Below, piece by piece: positions 1 to 5,710 of a DNA stretch of 12,829 nt. Where the stretch lies: contig JAHFKM010000018.1 of assembly GCA_023245385.1 (NCBI GenBank), positions 1 through 12,829 on the forward strand, in the 5' to 3' direction. Each line of letters begins with the position of its first letter. The first letter of the stretch is position 1. The notes beneath the pieces were generated by a model, which worked only from the letters and a program-made list of their open reading frames with translations, had not been told where the DNA came from and did not search any database. A program made the position numbers and the translations under genes. The stretch comes from an archaeon. Lineage in GTDB: Archaea > Nanobdellota > Nanobdellia > SCGC-AAA011-G17 > GW2011-AR18.

Positions 1-2
1 GA

Positions 3-152
3 ATAGTTCGTGATTTCTTCGAAAAAAACTACGTTGAACTTATAAACGATAAAAACATCTTTGGTTATGGACAATGAAAAGAGATCGCAAACTACGCGAG
101 AGAACATCTTCTTGAAGAATACGAATTTCCACAAAGAAATTCTAAAAAATAA
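3..152 (+). pseudogene. 3' end of an unidentified gene, interrupted by in-frame TGA
   Basis: The frame beginning at base 3 is open from the window edge for 24 codons to a TGA at 75-77, then stays open in the same frame for another 24 codons to a TAA at 150-152. Both halves have coding-like composition (charged and aromatic residues, ending in a basic tail), and the TGA follows a Gly-Gln, where a single TGG-to-TGA change would explain it. The TAA abuts the stop of the convergent Nudix gene, which is how other gene ends in this window are packed. I do not recognise the protein. It may be a pseudogene, a gene ending at 77 with a chance open frame behind it, or a readthrough case. TGA ends the E1 beta and CcdA-like genes here, so general recoding of TGA is unlikely. 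Confidence 0.35.
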
Positions 153-617
153 TTATTTAAACTGATTTTCAGCTTTCTCAATCTGTTCGTAGATATTTTC
201 AATAAGATCATAGTTTTTTGCCTCTTTTACAGAAACCCAGGCGTAATCAGTTAATTCTGTTTTATTTAAAATGACTTCACCTTCTTCATGTTCAGCACAC
301 AAGCTTACAATAATTGTGGAGAAACCGTTTGGTCTTAATAAGGCTAAATTAGAAACATAGCCGATATTTTTTATTTTAAGATGAGTTTCTTCAAAAATTT
401 CTCTTTCCAAAACTTTTTCAAAAATATTCAGCCAATGATCACTTGTGTCTTTAGGATTTGAAATAAAGTCATTTTGCTGAATCTTTCCTCCTGGAACACA
501 CCATTTGTTAGGAAATAATTTTTCAGTAGGACTTCTTTTACAGATTAAATATTTCTTATCTTTTTTAATAATTCCGGTAACACTGATATAATGCGCTTTT
601 TCTTTTATTTCATCCAT
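153..617 (-). CDS. Nudix hydrolase with an insertion in the Nudix box
   Basis: A 154-residue Nudix-family pyrophosphohydrolase, which would hydrolyse a nucleoside diphosphate linked to another group (for example oxidised dNTPs, ADP-ribose or NDP-sugars); the substrate cannot be read from sequence. The strand before the box carries W39-x-x-P-G-G44, and the helix carries R72-E73-x-x-E76-E77, the Mg-binding core of the Nudix signature. About 15 extra residues (roughly 47-62) lie between G44 and the catalytic helix. The usual Glu that follows the first Gly by six residues is replaced, and the usual Gly after the EE pair is His79. The start at 617 is preceded by a GAAAGGA Shine-Dalgarno-like sequence and a TATA-like box about 25 nt upstream. 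It converges on the disrupted gene at the window edge. Confidence 0.88.
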   Translation of the reverse strand: MDEIKEKAHYISVTGIIKKDKKYLICKRSPTEKLFPNKWCVPGGKIQQNDFISNPKDTSDHWLNIFEKVLEREIFEETHLKIKNIGYVSNLALLRPNGFSTIIVSLCAEHEEGEVILNKTELTDYAWVSVKEAKNYDLIENIYEQIEKAENQFK

Positions 618-638
618 TTTCCTTTCTTGTTCAATCTT

Positions 639-648
639 CTTTAAAAAG
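639..648 (-). promoter_or_regulatory. TATA-like box for the Nudix gene
   Basis: Minus-strand CTTTTTAAAG lies 22-31 nt upstream of the ATG at 617, the spacing expected for an archaeal TATA box serving a transcript with a very short leader. Inferred from position and composition only. Confidence 0.4.
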
Positions 649-702
649 ATTTAGGTTTTTTAGTAATATTTTCTAAAGAATTATTCAATTCTGTTGTAGG
701 GA

Positions 703-1419
703 TTATAGTAAATGCTTAACTTTTCCAAAATTATATACTTTGTTTTCAATAATAAAAACTTCAAAGTTGTCCAGATCCTGATCTAAAAAAGGGCTCAATA
801 ATTTTTGTTTTAAAATGTTTGTTCCTGTGGTTAAGATATTAAATGATGGCATCACGATCAATTCTTTTCCTTTGAATGAGCCTTTTAAAAAACATTTGTA
901 TGTTTCTGCTTTCGCTTTCTCTCTTAAGGTTATTGCGGGATGTTCATGACCTATAATTATTCTTTTTGCTTTTTTAAATTCTTCATTTTCTAGAATCAGA
1001 TCTCCATGACACAAAAAGTTCTCTTCGATTAAAATAAAATCTAAGATCTTTAAGTTTTTTTTATGTGCTATCGGCGCTAAGATTGTATCATGGTTTCCTT
1101 TTAAGAGTATTATTTCTTTTGAATAGCTTTCGATTAAGTCTAAAATTTCAAGGGTATGTTTCCATTCTGTGGATGAGATCGTTCCGAATTCATGTTTTAA
1201 ATCTCCAATGATAACTACACGATAAGCTTGATAAATTTTCAAGATTTTTTCTAATCTTTCTTTTGTGTCTTTGAATTGAACTCTTGGGATAAGTACACCT
1301 TTTTTGTTCAAGGCCTCTTCAAAACCAAGATGCATGTCTGGAATAACTAATACTTTCTCTTTTTTTAAATAAAGACAGAGATCAACTAGTTCTATTCCTT
1401 TACTTATTTGCATTTTCAA
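703..1419 (-). CDS. Calcineurin-like metallophosphoesterase (COG1407/PdeM-like)
   Basis: A 238-residue cytoplasmic metallophosphoesterase. All motifs of the dinuclear metal site are visible in order: D28-M-H30, G72-D73 with H76, G108-N-H-D111, H138-G-D and G157-H-E-H160-P. The short DMHLGFE start and GHEHP end match the archaeal/bacterial COG1407 group, some members of which (PdeM) sit beside DNA ligase and Lhr-type helicase genes; a role in nucleic-acid processing is therefore plausible but inferred. The gene is second in a two-gene unit: its start overlaps the 3' end of the upstream Toprim gene by 20 nt, which implies translational coupling. A second in-frame ATG two codons in (1413) would reduce the overlap to 14 nt and cannot be excluded. 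Confidence 0.88.
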   Translation of the reverse strand: MKMQISKGIELVDLCLYLKKEKVLVIPDMHLGFEEALNKKGVLIPRVQFKDTKERLEKILKIYQAYRVVIIGDLKHEFGTISSTEWKHTLEILDLIESYSKEIILLKGNHDTILAPIAHKKNLKILDFILIEENFLCHGDLILENEEFKKAKRIIIGHEHPAITLREKAKAETYKCFLKGSFKGKELIVMPSFNILTTGTNILKQKLLSPFLDQDLDNFEVFIIENKVYNFGKVKHLL

Positions 1420-1738
1420 AATCCTTCTCTTTCAATGATTCAATTGTTTTTACACCCAATCTTGCTAATATCCTTCTTAAGTTATTATTTGTTTTAACGC
1501 CTCTTCTTTCAAGTCCTTTTCTTAGGATTGAAAAGAGTTTCTTTCCTTCTTTGTCTAAATCTGTTAATAAAATAATTTCTTTCTCTTCAATAGATTCTAC
1601 AACTTCAAATAAAGGCCTGTTTTTTAAGGTTATTACTCTTGTAAATCCTAAGGATTCGAGCGCTTGCTTGTCTTTTATTCCTTCAACTAAGATGAGTGTT
1701 GATTTTGTTTTTTCTAATATTTGAATTGGATCTTGCAT
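1400..1738 (-). CDS. Small Toprim-domain protein (UPF0292/COG1658-like)
   Basis: A 112-residue stand-alone Toprim protein. The N-terminal strand and loop end in V18-E19-G20 with K22 and D23 (Toprim glutamate motif), and the second metal motif is D60-L-D62-K-E-G65 after a hydrophobic strand. These residues would coordinate Mg for phosphoryl transfer or nucleic-acid cleavage, as in primases, topoisomerases and RNase M5. Small Toprim proteins of this length are common in archaea, and their substrate is generally not known. The C-terminal third is basic, with an Arg/Lys-rich NNNLRRILARLG segment suited to binding nucleic acid. It is the first gene of an overlapping pair with the metallophosphoesterase and diverges from the ICDH-like gene. 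Confidence 0.85.
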   Translation of the reverse strand: MQDPIQILEKTKSTLILVEGIKDKQALESLGFTRVITLKNRPLFEVVESIEEKEIILLTDLDKEGKKLFSILRKGLERRGVKTNNNLRRILARLGVKTIESLKEKDFENANK

Positions 1739-1760
1739 CTTATAAGTTATTTTTTGCTGA

Positions 1761-1770
1761 GATTAAAAAG
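1761..1770 (-). promoter_or_regulatory. TATA-like box for the Toprim-phosphoesterase operon
   Basis: Minus-strand CTTTTTAATC lies 23-32 nt upstream of the ATG at 1738, in a 91-nt divergent intergenic region shared with the ICDH-like gene. Position and composition fit a leaderless archaeal promoter. Confidence 0.4.
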
Positions 1771-1790
1771 ATTACTTTCCCAAACAAATC

Positions 1791-1799
1791 TTTAAATAA
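1791..1799 (+). promoter_or_regulatory. TATA-like box for the ICDH-like gene
   Basis: TTTAAATAA lies 31-39 nt upstream of the ATG at 1830, leaving room for a leader of about 10 nt. No strong Shine-Dalgarno sequence is visible (only GAAAAGAG). Confidence 0.45.
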
Positions 1800-1829
1800 T
1801 CTAAACTTTCTTAATAGTCTTGAAAAGAG

Positions 1830-2849
1830 ATGACACGTGTTTATAAAATAGGAGTCTTAGCTGGAGATGGAATAGGACCAGAGGTTATAGGAGCTTGTTT
1901 AAAGGTTCTGGATGTTGCACAGGAGCGTTTCGGTTTTCATCTTGAATTGTATTATGGGGATGCGGGAGCGAACTGTATTTCACGCTATCAAACGCAGCTT
2001 CCAAAAACAACTTTTACTCTTCTTCAGGAGATGGATGCGTGTCTTAAAGCGTCAATTAGCTGCGCTCAGGGTCATGTTAGTGTTAGTGAGATTTTAAGAA
2101 AGAAGTTTGATTTGTTTTCAAGTGTTTATTTTTTTCATTCTTTTCCTCATGTTGCGCTTCTTTCAGGCATAAATTTTTTACTTGTTCAGGAACGGAGCGA
2201 GGGTCTTTCTGGGCTTGAACAAAAGAAAGGACAGAGAGCGGTCGCTTCGAGGGTAATAACAGGTAAAGGAACAAAAAATAGTACTTTAACAGCGCTTGAA
2301 TATAGTCTTGAAAGGAAAAATAGATTAGCAATACTTCACAAAAAAGATATTCTTCCTTTAAGTGACGGGTTTTTTTTAGAAACCGCGCTAAGAACAGCTA
2401 AAAAGTACAGGAAGATATCTGCTACTTCTTTTTCTGTAGATTCTTTTTGTAGGGAGCTTTTTAAAAATTCTGTGCAGTTTGATGTTGTTCTTGCTGAAAA
2501 CTTTACTGCTAGTATTATCGCAGCGCAAGTAACAGCGCTTGTTGGAGGTGTTGGTATGGTTCCTGTTTGTCATTTTGGGAAAAATTATGCGCTTTTTGAA
2601 ACAGTTCATGGTACAGCGGCGAAATATACGAATATGAATAAGGTCAATCCTCTTGCTATGATTCTTGCTGGAGTGATGATGCTTAATTATCTTGGGGAAC
2701 ATAAAGCTGCTAATAGTATTATTCAGGCTGTTCATCTTGTTCTTAATGAAGGAAGGTTCAAAACTTATGATATTGGGGGGATTTCTAGCACTAACCAGCT
2801 TGCACAGCCGATTGCTTCAACACTCTTGCACTTAGAATTAAAAAAATAA
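1830..2849 (+). CDS. Divergent isocitrate dehydrogenase-like protein, active site degenerate
   Basis: A 339-residue member of the isocitrate/isopropylmalate dehydrogenase fold. Recognisable landmarks run in order: G12-D-G-I-G-P17, H170-K171, D179-G, V203-D204, L237-V-G-G240, and the cofactor loop H260-G-T-A with K265-Y266 and K271-V-N-P274. The KY pair in that loop is the NADP-specific signature of bacterial/archaeal ICDH. Measured against E. coli ICDH (known substrate and metal residues), Ser113, Arg119, Lys230 and Asp283 have counterparts (S84, R90, K171, D204), but Arg129 is Y100, Arg153 is Q120, Tyr160 is S127, and the Mg ligands Asp307 and Asp311 are S228 and A232. Normal decarboxylation of isocitrate is therefore unlikely. 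The frame is intact with no internal stops, so the gene seems maintained. It may act on a different substrate, bind NADP(H) for regulation, or be losing function. It diverges from the Toprim operon, with no TCA-cycle genes nearby. Confidence 0.82.
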   Translation: MTRVYKIGVLAGDGIGPEVIGACLKVLDVAQERFGFHLELYYGDAGANCISRYQTQLPKTTFTLLQEMDACLKASISCAQGHVSVSEILRKKFDLFSSVYFFHSFPHVALLSGINFLLVQERSEGLSGLEQKKGQRAVASRVITGKGTKNSTLTALEYSLERKNRLAILHKKDILPLSDGFFLETALRTAKKYRKISATSFSVDSFCRELFKNSVQFDVVLAENFTASIIAAQVTALVGGVGMVPVCHFGKNYALFETVHGTAAKYTNMNKVNPLAMILAGVMMLNYLGEHKAANSIIQAVHLVLNEGRFKTYDIGGISSTNQLAQPIASTLLHLELKK

Positions 2850-2882
2850 ATTAACTACTATTAAATAGTTATTATAGAAAGA

Positions 2883-2891
2883 TTTATAAAA
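2883..2891 (+). promoter_or_regulatory. TATA box for the RsbW-like gene
   Basis: TTTATAAAA lies 21-29 nt upstream of the ATG at 2912. This is close to the archaeal consensus and implies a leaderless mRNA for the ATPase, separate from the ICDH-like gene that ends at 2849. Confidence 0.55.
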
Positions 2892-2911
2892 ACTAAACCC
2901 TTCTCTAAGTA

Positions 2912-3520
2912 ATGACCTCGGGAAAAATAGAATCAATCGACGACATCTTCGCCATGGAAAATGCTCAATCGATTACACGAAGCGCATTTAGAGATGAAAT
3001 CGACTTGAAAAAAACTAACCTTCCAAGATTTCAGCCTGGAGATCAATATAATTACCTTAACATCTTTATTGGAGATACTGAAAGCGTTCTCGACTACTAT
3101 CCTCAAGTTATAGAAATCTGTAAAAAAGGAAAACATACAGGTAAAGAACAAAAATTTGTATCAGCTGTCGTAGAAGCGATTAGAAATGCCTATCAACATG
3201 GAAACAAAAAAGATCCAAAGAAAAAAATAAGCATCGCTTACAAAGCTACAACGACAAGTTTTGAAGTTATCATTAGTGATCAGGGAGGAAAAATAAACGC
3301 CAACTTCCCTCTCTACACTCAATTCATCAAGCACAGAGAAAAAATCCAGGAATCTTACAGTTTTTACAAATTCGCTCCGGATGTAAAACAAGATACTAAT
3401 CAAAACTCAGGAATCGGAACATTCATGATCCACCTCTACTCAGATGAAGTTAAGTACTCTGTCAATTCAGATAATGGTTTGAGTGTACAAATGATCATTC
3501 GAAAAGATCAGAATATATAA
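2912..3520 (+). CDS. RsbW/SpoIIAB-like GHKL ATPase (HATPase_c_2)
   Basis: A 202-residue protein with a C-terminal Bergerat (GHKL) ATP-binding fold. The N box is E88-A-I-R-N92-A-x-x-H96-G97, the G1 box D123-Q-G125-G126, and the G2 box G167-I-G169-T. The E-x3-N-A-x2-H-G arrangement belongs to the RsbW/SpoIIAB group, which in bacteria are serine kinases and anti-sigma factors; it is not that of two-component kinases. No H box or sensor domain is present. The first 75 residues are an unassigned extension, and residues 129-165 are a longer than usual lid between G1 and G2. G1 has Lys where the second Gly of DxGxG normally sits. Archaea have no sigma factors, so the partner must be something else, perhaps a STAS-type protein encoded elsewhere. 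A rhodanese gene follows after 20 nt. Confidence 0.8.
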   Translation: MTSGKIESIDDIFAMENAQSITRSAFRDEIDLKKTNLPRFQPGDQYNYLNIFIGDTESVLDYYPQVIEICKKGKHTGKEQKFVSAVVEAIRNAYQHGNKKDPKKKISIAYKATTTSFEVIISDQGGKINANFPLYTQFIKHREKIQESYSFYKFAPDVKQDTNQNSGIGTFMIHLYSDEVKYSVNSDNGLSVQMIIRKDQNI

Positions 3521-3522
3521 AA
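3512..3522 (+). promoter_or_regulatory. TATA box for the rhodanese gene, overlapping the upstream stop
   Basis: A TATATAAAA-type box overlaps the TAA of the RsbW-like gene (3518-3520), 19-29 nt before the ATG at 3541. The rhodanese can therefore be transcribed on its own as a leaderless message despite the tight spacing. Confidence 0.5.
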
Positions 3523-3540
3523 ACTTGGATTTATCAAAAT

Positions 3541-3861
3541 ATGAGAGAAATAACAATTGAAGAATTGAAGAAAAAACTGGACTCAGCAGATATTCAACTT
3601 ATTGATATTAGACCTTCAGCGATTTTTGAAGAGGGGCATGTCAATATTCCTTCAATAAAAAATATTCCTTTTCGAGAACTTCCTCACCATCTTCAGGAGC
3701 TTAAAAAGAAAGAAACAGTGTATATCCTCTGTAGTCATGGAAATTCTTCTTTACTCGCGGCAACATTTTTAGAAGAAGAGGGGTTTGACACTGTCTCGGT
3801 AATAGGTGGAACAGAAGCGTGGAAAGAAAAATATCTCAAAAGAACTTATTCAAAAAAATAA
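3541..3861 (+). CDS. Single-domain rhodanese (sulfurtransferase)
   Basis: A 106-residue single rhodanese domain, the GlpE/PspE size class. It shows the usual order: an N-terminal helix, L-I-D22-I-R24 strand, E31-G-H33-V-x-x-P (the E-G-H-I-P-G-A-like motif), then the active-site loop beginning C64-S-H-G-N-S-S70, and a final G-G-T-E-A-W helix. Cys64 would carry the persulfide when sulfur moves from thiosulfate or a cysteine-desulfurase partner to a thiol acceptor. No signal peptide or membrane segment is visible, so it is cytoplasmic. It follows the RsbW-like ATPase by 20 nt but has its own TATA box, so the link between them is uncertain. It converges on the degenerate SRPBCC region. Confidence 0.88.
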   Translation: MREITIEELKKKLDSADIQLIDIRPSAIFEEGHVNIPSIKNIPFRELPHHLQELKKKETVYILCSHGNSSLLAATFLEEEGFDTVSVIGGTEAWKEKYLKRTYSKK

Positions 3862-3922
3862 ATTGAGAGGGTTTCCTTCTTTAATCTCTTAAAGATTTCT
3901 TCATTGATTTCGAGTAATCTTC

Positions 3923-4039
3923 TTACTGAGCCTCCTTTGCAGAAGTAAAGGATGGGGGATGTTTATGAGAATCCATCAAACACTTAGAGACTTCATGTGG
4001 GCTTGCGTTAAAATCTGCAGAGTGTTTGAGTGATTTCAT
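3923..4039 (-). pseudogene. Truncated SRPBCC/AHSA1-family gene remnant
   Basis: An ATG one base after the DUF1761 stop opens a 38-codon frame whose beginning reads like the N-terminus of SRPBCC/AHSA1-like proteins: a hydrophobic strand ending DFNASPHEV, then a CLMDSHKH helix and SFT, matching the family's ASP-xx-V-x-x-A-L-x-D-x-x-x-x-x-x-F-T pattern. A full protein would be about 130-150 residues; here a TAA cuts it before the third strand. The space to the convergent rhodanese (3862-3922) is too short for the missing part. The start spacing fits the third cistron of the VOC-DUF1761 operon. I judge it a remnant, although a short peptide could still be made. Confidence 0.6.
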
Positions 4040-4040
4040 C

Positions 4041-4460
4041 TTAAGTCCATACAGCCAAGATTACTCCACTTACTAAGAGCACGAGCAAATAATGTGCGAT
4101 GTTCAAAAGATACAATTTTACAGGTTTCCCTTCCCATAGGACAGAGTTTAAAAGTGTTGTCGCGATAAACCCTAGCCAGATCCAAAAACCAGCTTGCAAA
4201 CCTCCAACAATTGAACCAGCTGCGCCAGCATATTGTACAAAGTGGGCTAAGACATATGCCATGACTAATTGTGCTAAAAAAGCTAATACCATTGATTTTC
4301 CCATTCCTTTCTTTTTTGCTTCTTCCATATGCTTTTCAGTAAAACCGCAGAGATTCATCCACATTTTTCCAAAGACTGCCGGAGAATACCACAGTGCTCC
4401 AAGCGCCATTGCTACTATTGCTGTTACTAAGATTGCCCCATAATGTAATACTACTTCCAT
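4041..4460 (-). CDS. DUF1761 family membrane protein
   Basis: A 139-residue integral membrane protein with four hydrophobic segments at about 4-25, 54-75, 83-105 and 115-137. The first ends in the family signature A-L-G-A-L-W-Y-S-P followed by F-G-K-x-W, and the loop after it is charged (TEKHMEEAKKKG). This matches DUF1761, whose biochemical function is unknown. A GGAGG Shine-Dalgarno sequence lies at 4472-4476, 11 nt before the ATG, inside the end of the upstream VOC fragment. The gene sits between fragments of a VOC (glyoxalase-like) gene and an SRPBCC/AHSA1 gene, both frequent companions of DUF1761 in bacteria, so it seems to be the surviving member of a cassette. Confidence 0.85.
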   Translation of the reverse strand: MEVVLHYGAILVTAIVAMALGALWYSPAVFGKMWMNLCGFTEKHMEEAKKKGMGKSMVLAFLAQLVMAYVLAHFVQYAGAAGSIVGGLQAGFWIWLGFIATTLLNSVLWEGKPVKLYLLNIAHYLLVLLVSGVILAVWT

Positions 4461-4466
4461 TTTTTT

Positions 4467-4598
4467 TTATTCCTCCGAATTTTTTAAATCTTGCCAAAGT
4501 CTGATAATATTTCCTTCAGAATCTGTCACGCGGGCATAAAGAACCATATCTCCTATAATCTGCTTTTCCATGGTTATTTTCCCTAGATTCTTTGACAT
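4467..4598 (-). pseudogene. C-terminal fragment of a VOC/glyoxalase-like protein
   Basis: A 43-codon frame beginning ATG at 4598 (second ATG at 4571, 34 codons). It resembles only the last strands of VOC-superfamily proteins: GKITMEKQ, then VLYARVTDSEGN, IIRLWQ. The D-S-E-G-N-x-I-x-L-W pattern is the diagnostic end of PhnB/glyoxalase-like domains (D-P-x-G-N-x-x-x-L-W). A full domain is about 120-130 residues, so the N-terminal two thirds, including the first metal ligands, are missing; an upstream in-frame stop closes the frame. It ends 6 nt before DUF1761. It is probably a 5'-truncated remnant, though a TATA-like CTTTATA about 30 nt before the ATG at 4571 could still drive it and DUF1761. 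Confidence 0.6.
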
Positions 4599-4606
4599 AT
4601 AAAGCT
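4598..4606 (-). promoter_or_regulatory. Possible TATA box for the VOC-fragment/DUF1761 unit
   Basis: Minus-strand GCTTTATA lies about 27-35 nt upstream of the ATG at 4571. It would place the transcription start just before that ATG and is the nearest plausible promoter for DUF1761. Overlap with the upstream ATG at 4598 weakens that longer start. Confidence 0.3.
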
Positions 4607-4735
4607 TTTTAAAAAAATAATCTCCTGTAAATAATTAAAAAGAGAAGCCTTATTATCAAATTCAAAAGTTGGAAAGGAATGTGGGAAACATACTTAGATG
4701 GGAGAGATTAGAGAATTCTTTTTTTGAAGAATAGC
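4607..4735. other. Intergenic space with no identifiable gene
   Basis: This stretch between the E1 beta stop and the VOC fragment has no ORF of note. It is A/T-rich and contains a weak 6-bp hairpin (4715-4720 with 4727-4732) just past the E1 beta stop. It may hold the missing 5' part of the VOC gene in decayed form, but no similarity is left that I can see. Confidence 0.4.
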
Positions 4736-5710
4736 TCAAAACGCCGTCACTTCAAAAATCGCTTTCTTAATTCTTGAAACTGTTGGAATATATTCCCATT
4801 CTAATTTCGCTAAAGGCATCACGGTATCAAAGCCTGTCACTCGAACAACTGGCGCTTTCAGACTTAGTAAGGCTTTTTCATTAATCCTCGCGATAATTTC
4901 CGCAGCGAGGCCACACGATCTTGGTCCTTCATGAACAATGACACATCTTCCTGTTTTTTTCACGGAGGTAATAATTGTTTCATCATCTAATGGAGAGATT
5001 GTTCTAACATCGATTAATTCAATACTAAATTTTTCATTCAACTCTGCGAGAGCTTTCTTTGTCTCATGCATGCTCGCGCCATAAGAAACAACAGTCACGT
5101 CTGAACCTTCTTGCACAATTTTTGATCTTCCTAAAGGGATTAAATATTCTTTTTCAGGAACTTCTTCACGTAGAGCGCGATACAGTCTTTTTGGTTCTAA
5201 AAAGAGTACAGGATCTGGGTCACGAATCGCGGATATTAACAATCCTTTTGCGTCGGAAGGGGTAGAAGGAATTACTACTTTTAATCCTGGAATATGTCGA
5301 TACAATGCTTCCATACTTTCAGAATGATGTTCTAACGCTTTGATTCCTCCAGCATATGGAGCTCTCACTACTAATGGGCAGGAATAGGCGCCACGAGAAC
5401 GAGTCCTCATTCGAGCAGCATGGGAAATTAACTGGTCAAACCCAGGATAAATAAATCCGTCAAATTGAATCTCAGCGACAGGTTTCATTCCGGCAATTGC
5501 CAAGCCGATCGAAGTTCCTATAATTCCGGATTCTGATAGGGGAGTGTCAATTACTCTTTCTTTTCCAAATAATTTTAACAAGCCCTCAGTCGCTCTAAAC
5601 ACTCCGCCATCAACACCCACATCCTCTCCAAGAACGAGAACAGACTTATCCCGTTTCATCTCCTGCCTTAACGCGAGATTAATTGCTTCGACAATGCTTA
5701 ACTTCGCCAT
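4736..5710 (-). CDS. Pyruvate/2-oxoacid dehydrogenase E1 component, beta subunit
   Basis: A 324-residue beta subunit of a thiamine-diphosphate 2-oxoacid dehydrogenase E1 (pyruvate, acetoin or branched-chain type), full length for the family (about 320-330). Visible marks: L27-G-E29-D-V-G at the start; D55-T-P-L-S-E60-S-G with E60 the cofactor-activating glutamate; the G85-F-x-x-P-G-F-D-Q segment; A125-L-E-H128-H129-S-E, the active-site His region; and a C-terminal transketolase-C domain from about 200 (V-S-Y-G, HEGPRSCG, then PTVSRI). It pairs with the alpha subunit encoded upstream. Its ATG overlaps the preceding split-barrel gene by 13 nt, implying coupled translation. It ends in TGA, one of two such stops here. 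No E2 or E3 follows; the next genes are unrelated. Confidence 0.95.
   Translation of the reverse strand: MAKLSIVEAINLALRQEMKRDKSVLVLGEDVGVDGGVFRATEGLLKLFGKERVIDTPLSESGIIGTSIGLAIAGMKPVAEIQFDGFIYPGFDQLISHAARMRTRSRGAYSCPLVVRAPYAGGIKALEHHSESMEALYRHIPGLKVVIPSTPSDAKGLLISAIRDPDPVLFLEPKRLYRALREEVPEKEYLIPLGRSKIVQEGSDVTVVSYGASMHETKKALAELNEKFSIELIDVRTISPLDDETIITSVKKTGRCVIVHEGPRSCGLAAEIIARINEKALLSLKAPVVRVTGFDTVMPLAKLEWEYIPTVSRIKKAIFEVTAF

Noticed and set aside
75..77. TGA as selenocysteine or reassigned Trp
   Set aside because: E1 beta and the CcdA-like gene use TGA as a normal stop at expected lengths, no SECIS-like structure is visible, and selenocysteine is rare in archaea.
2853..2870. A/T-rich imperfect dyad after the ICDH-like gene as a terminator
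   Set aside because: Only five paired bases with a one-base loop can form, which is not physically sensible.
4099..4443. Plus-strand 114-codon ORF
   Set aside because: It is a shadow of the DUF1761 gene; the minus-strand reading has clear membrane segments and the family signature.
4715..4732. Hairpin (ATTCTT, loop, AAGAAT) just after the E1 beta stop as a terminator
   Set aside because: The stem is only six mostly A/T pairs, and no T-run follows on the minus strand.
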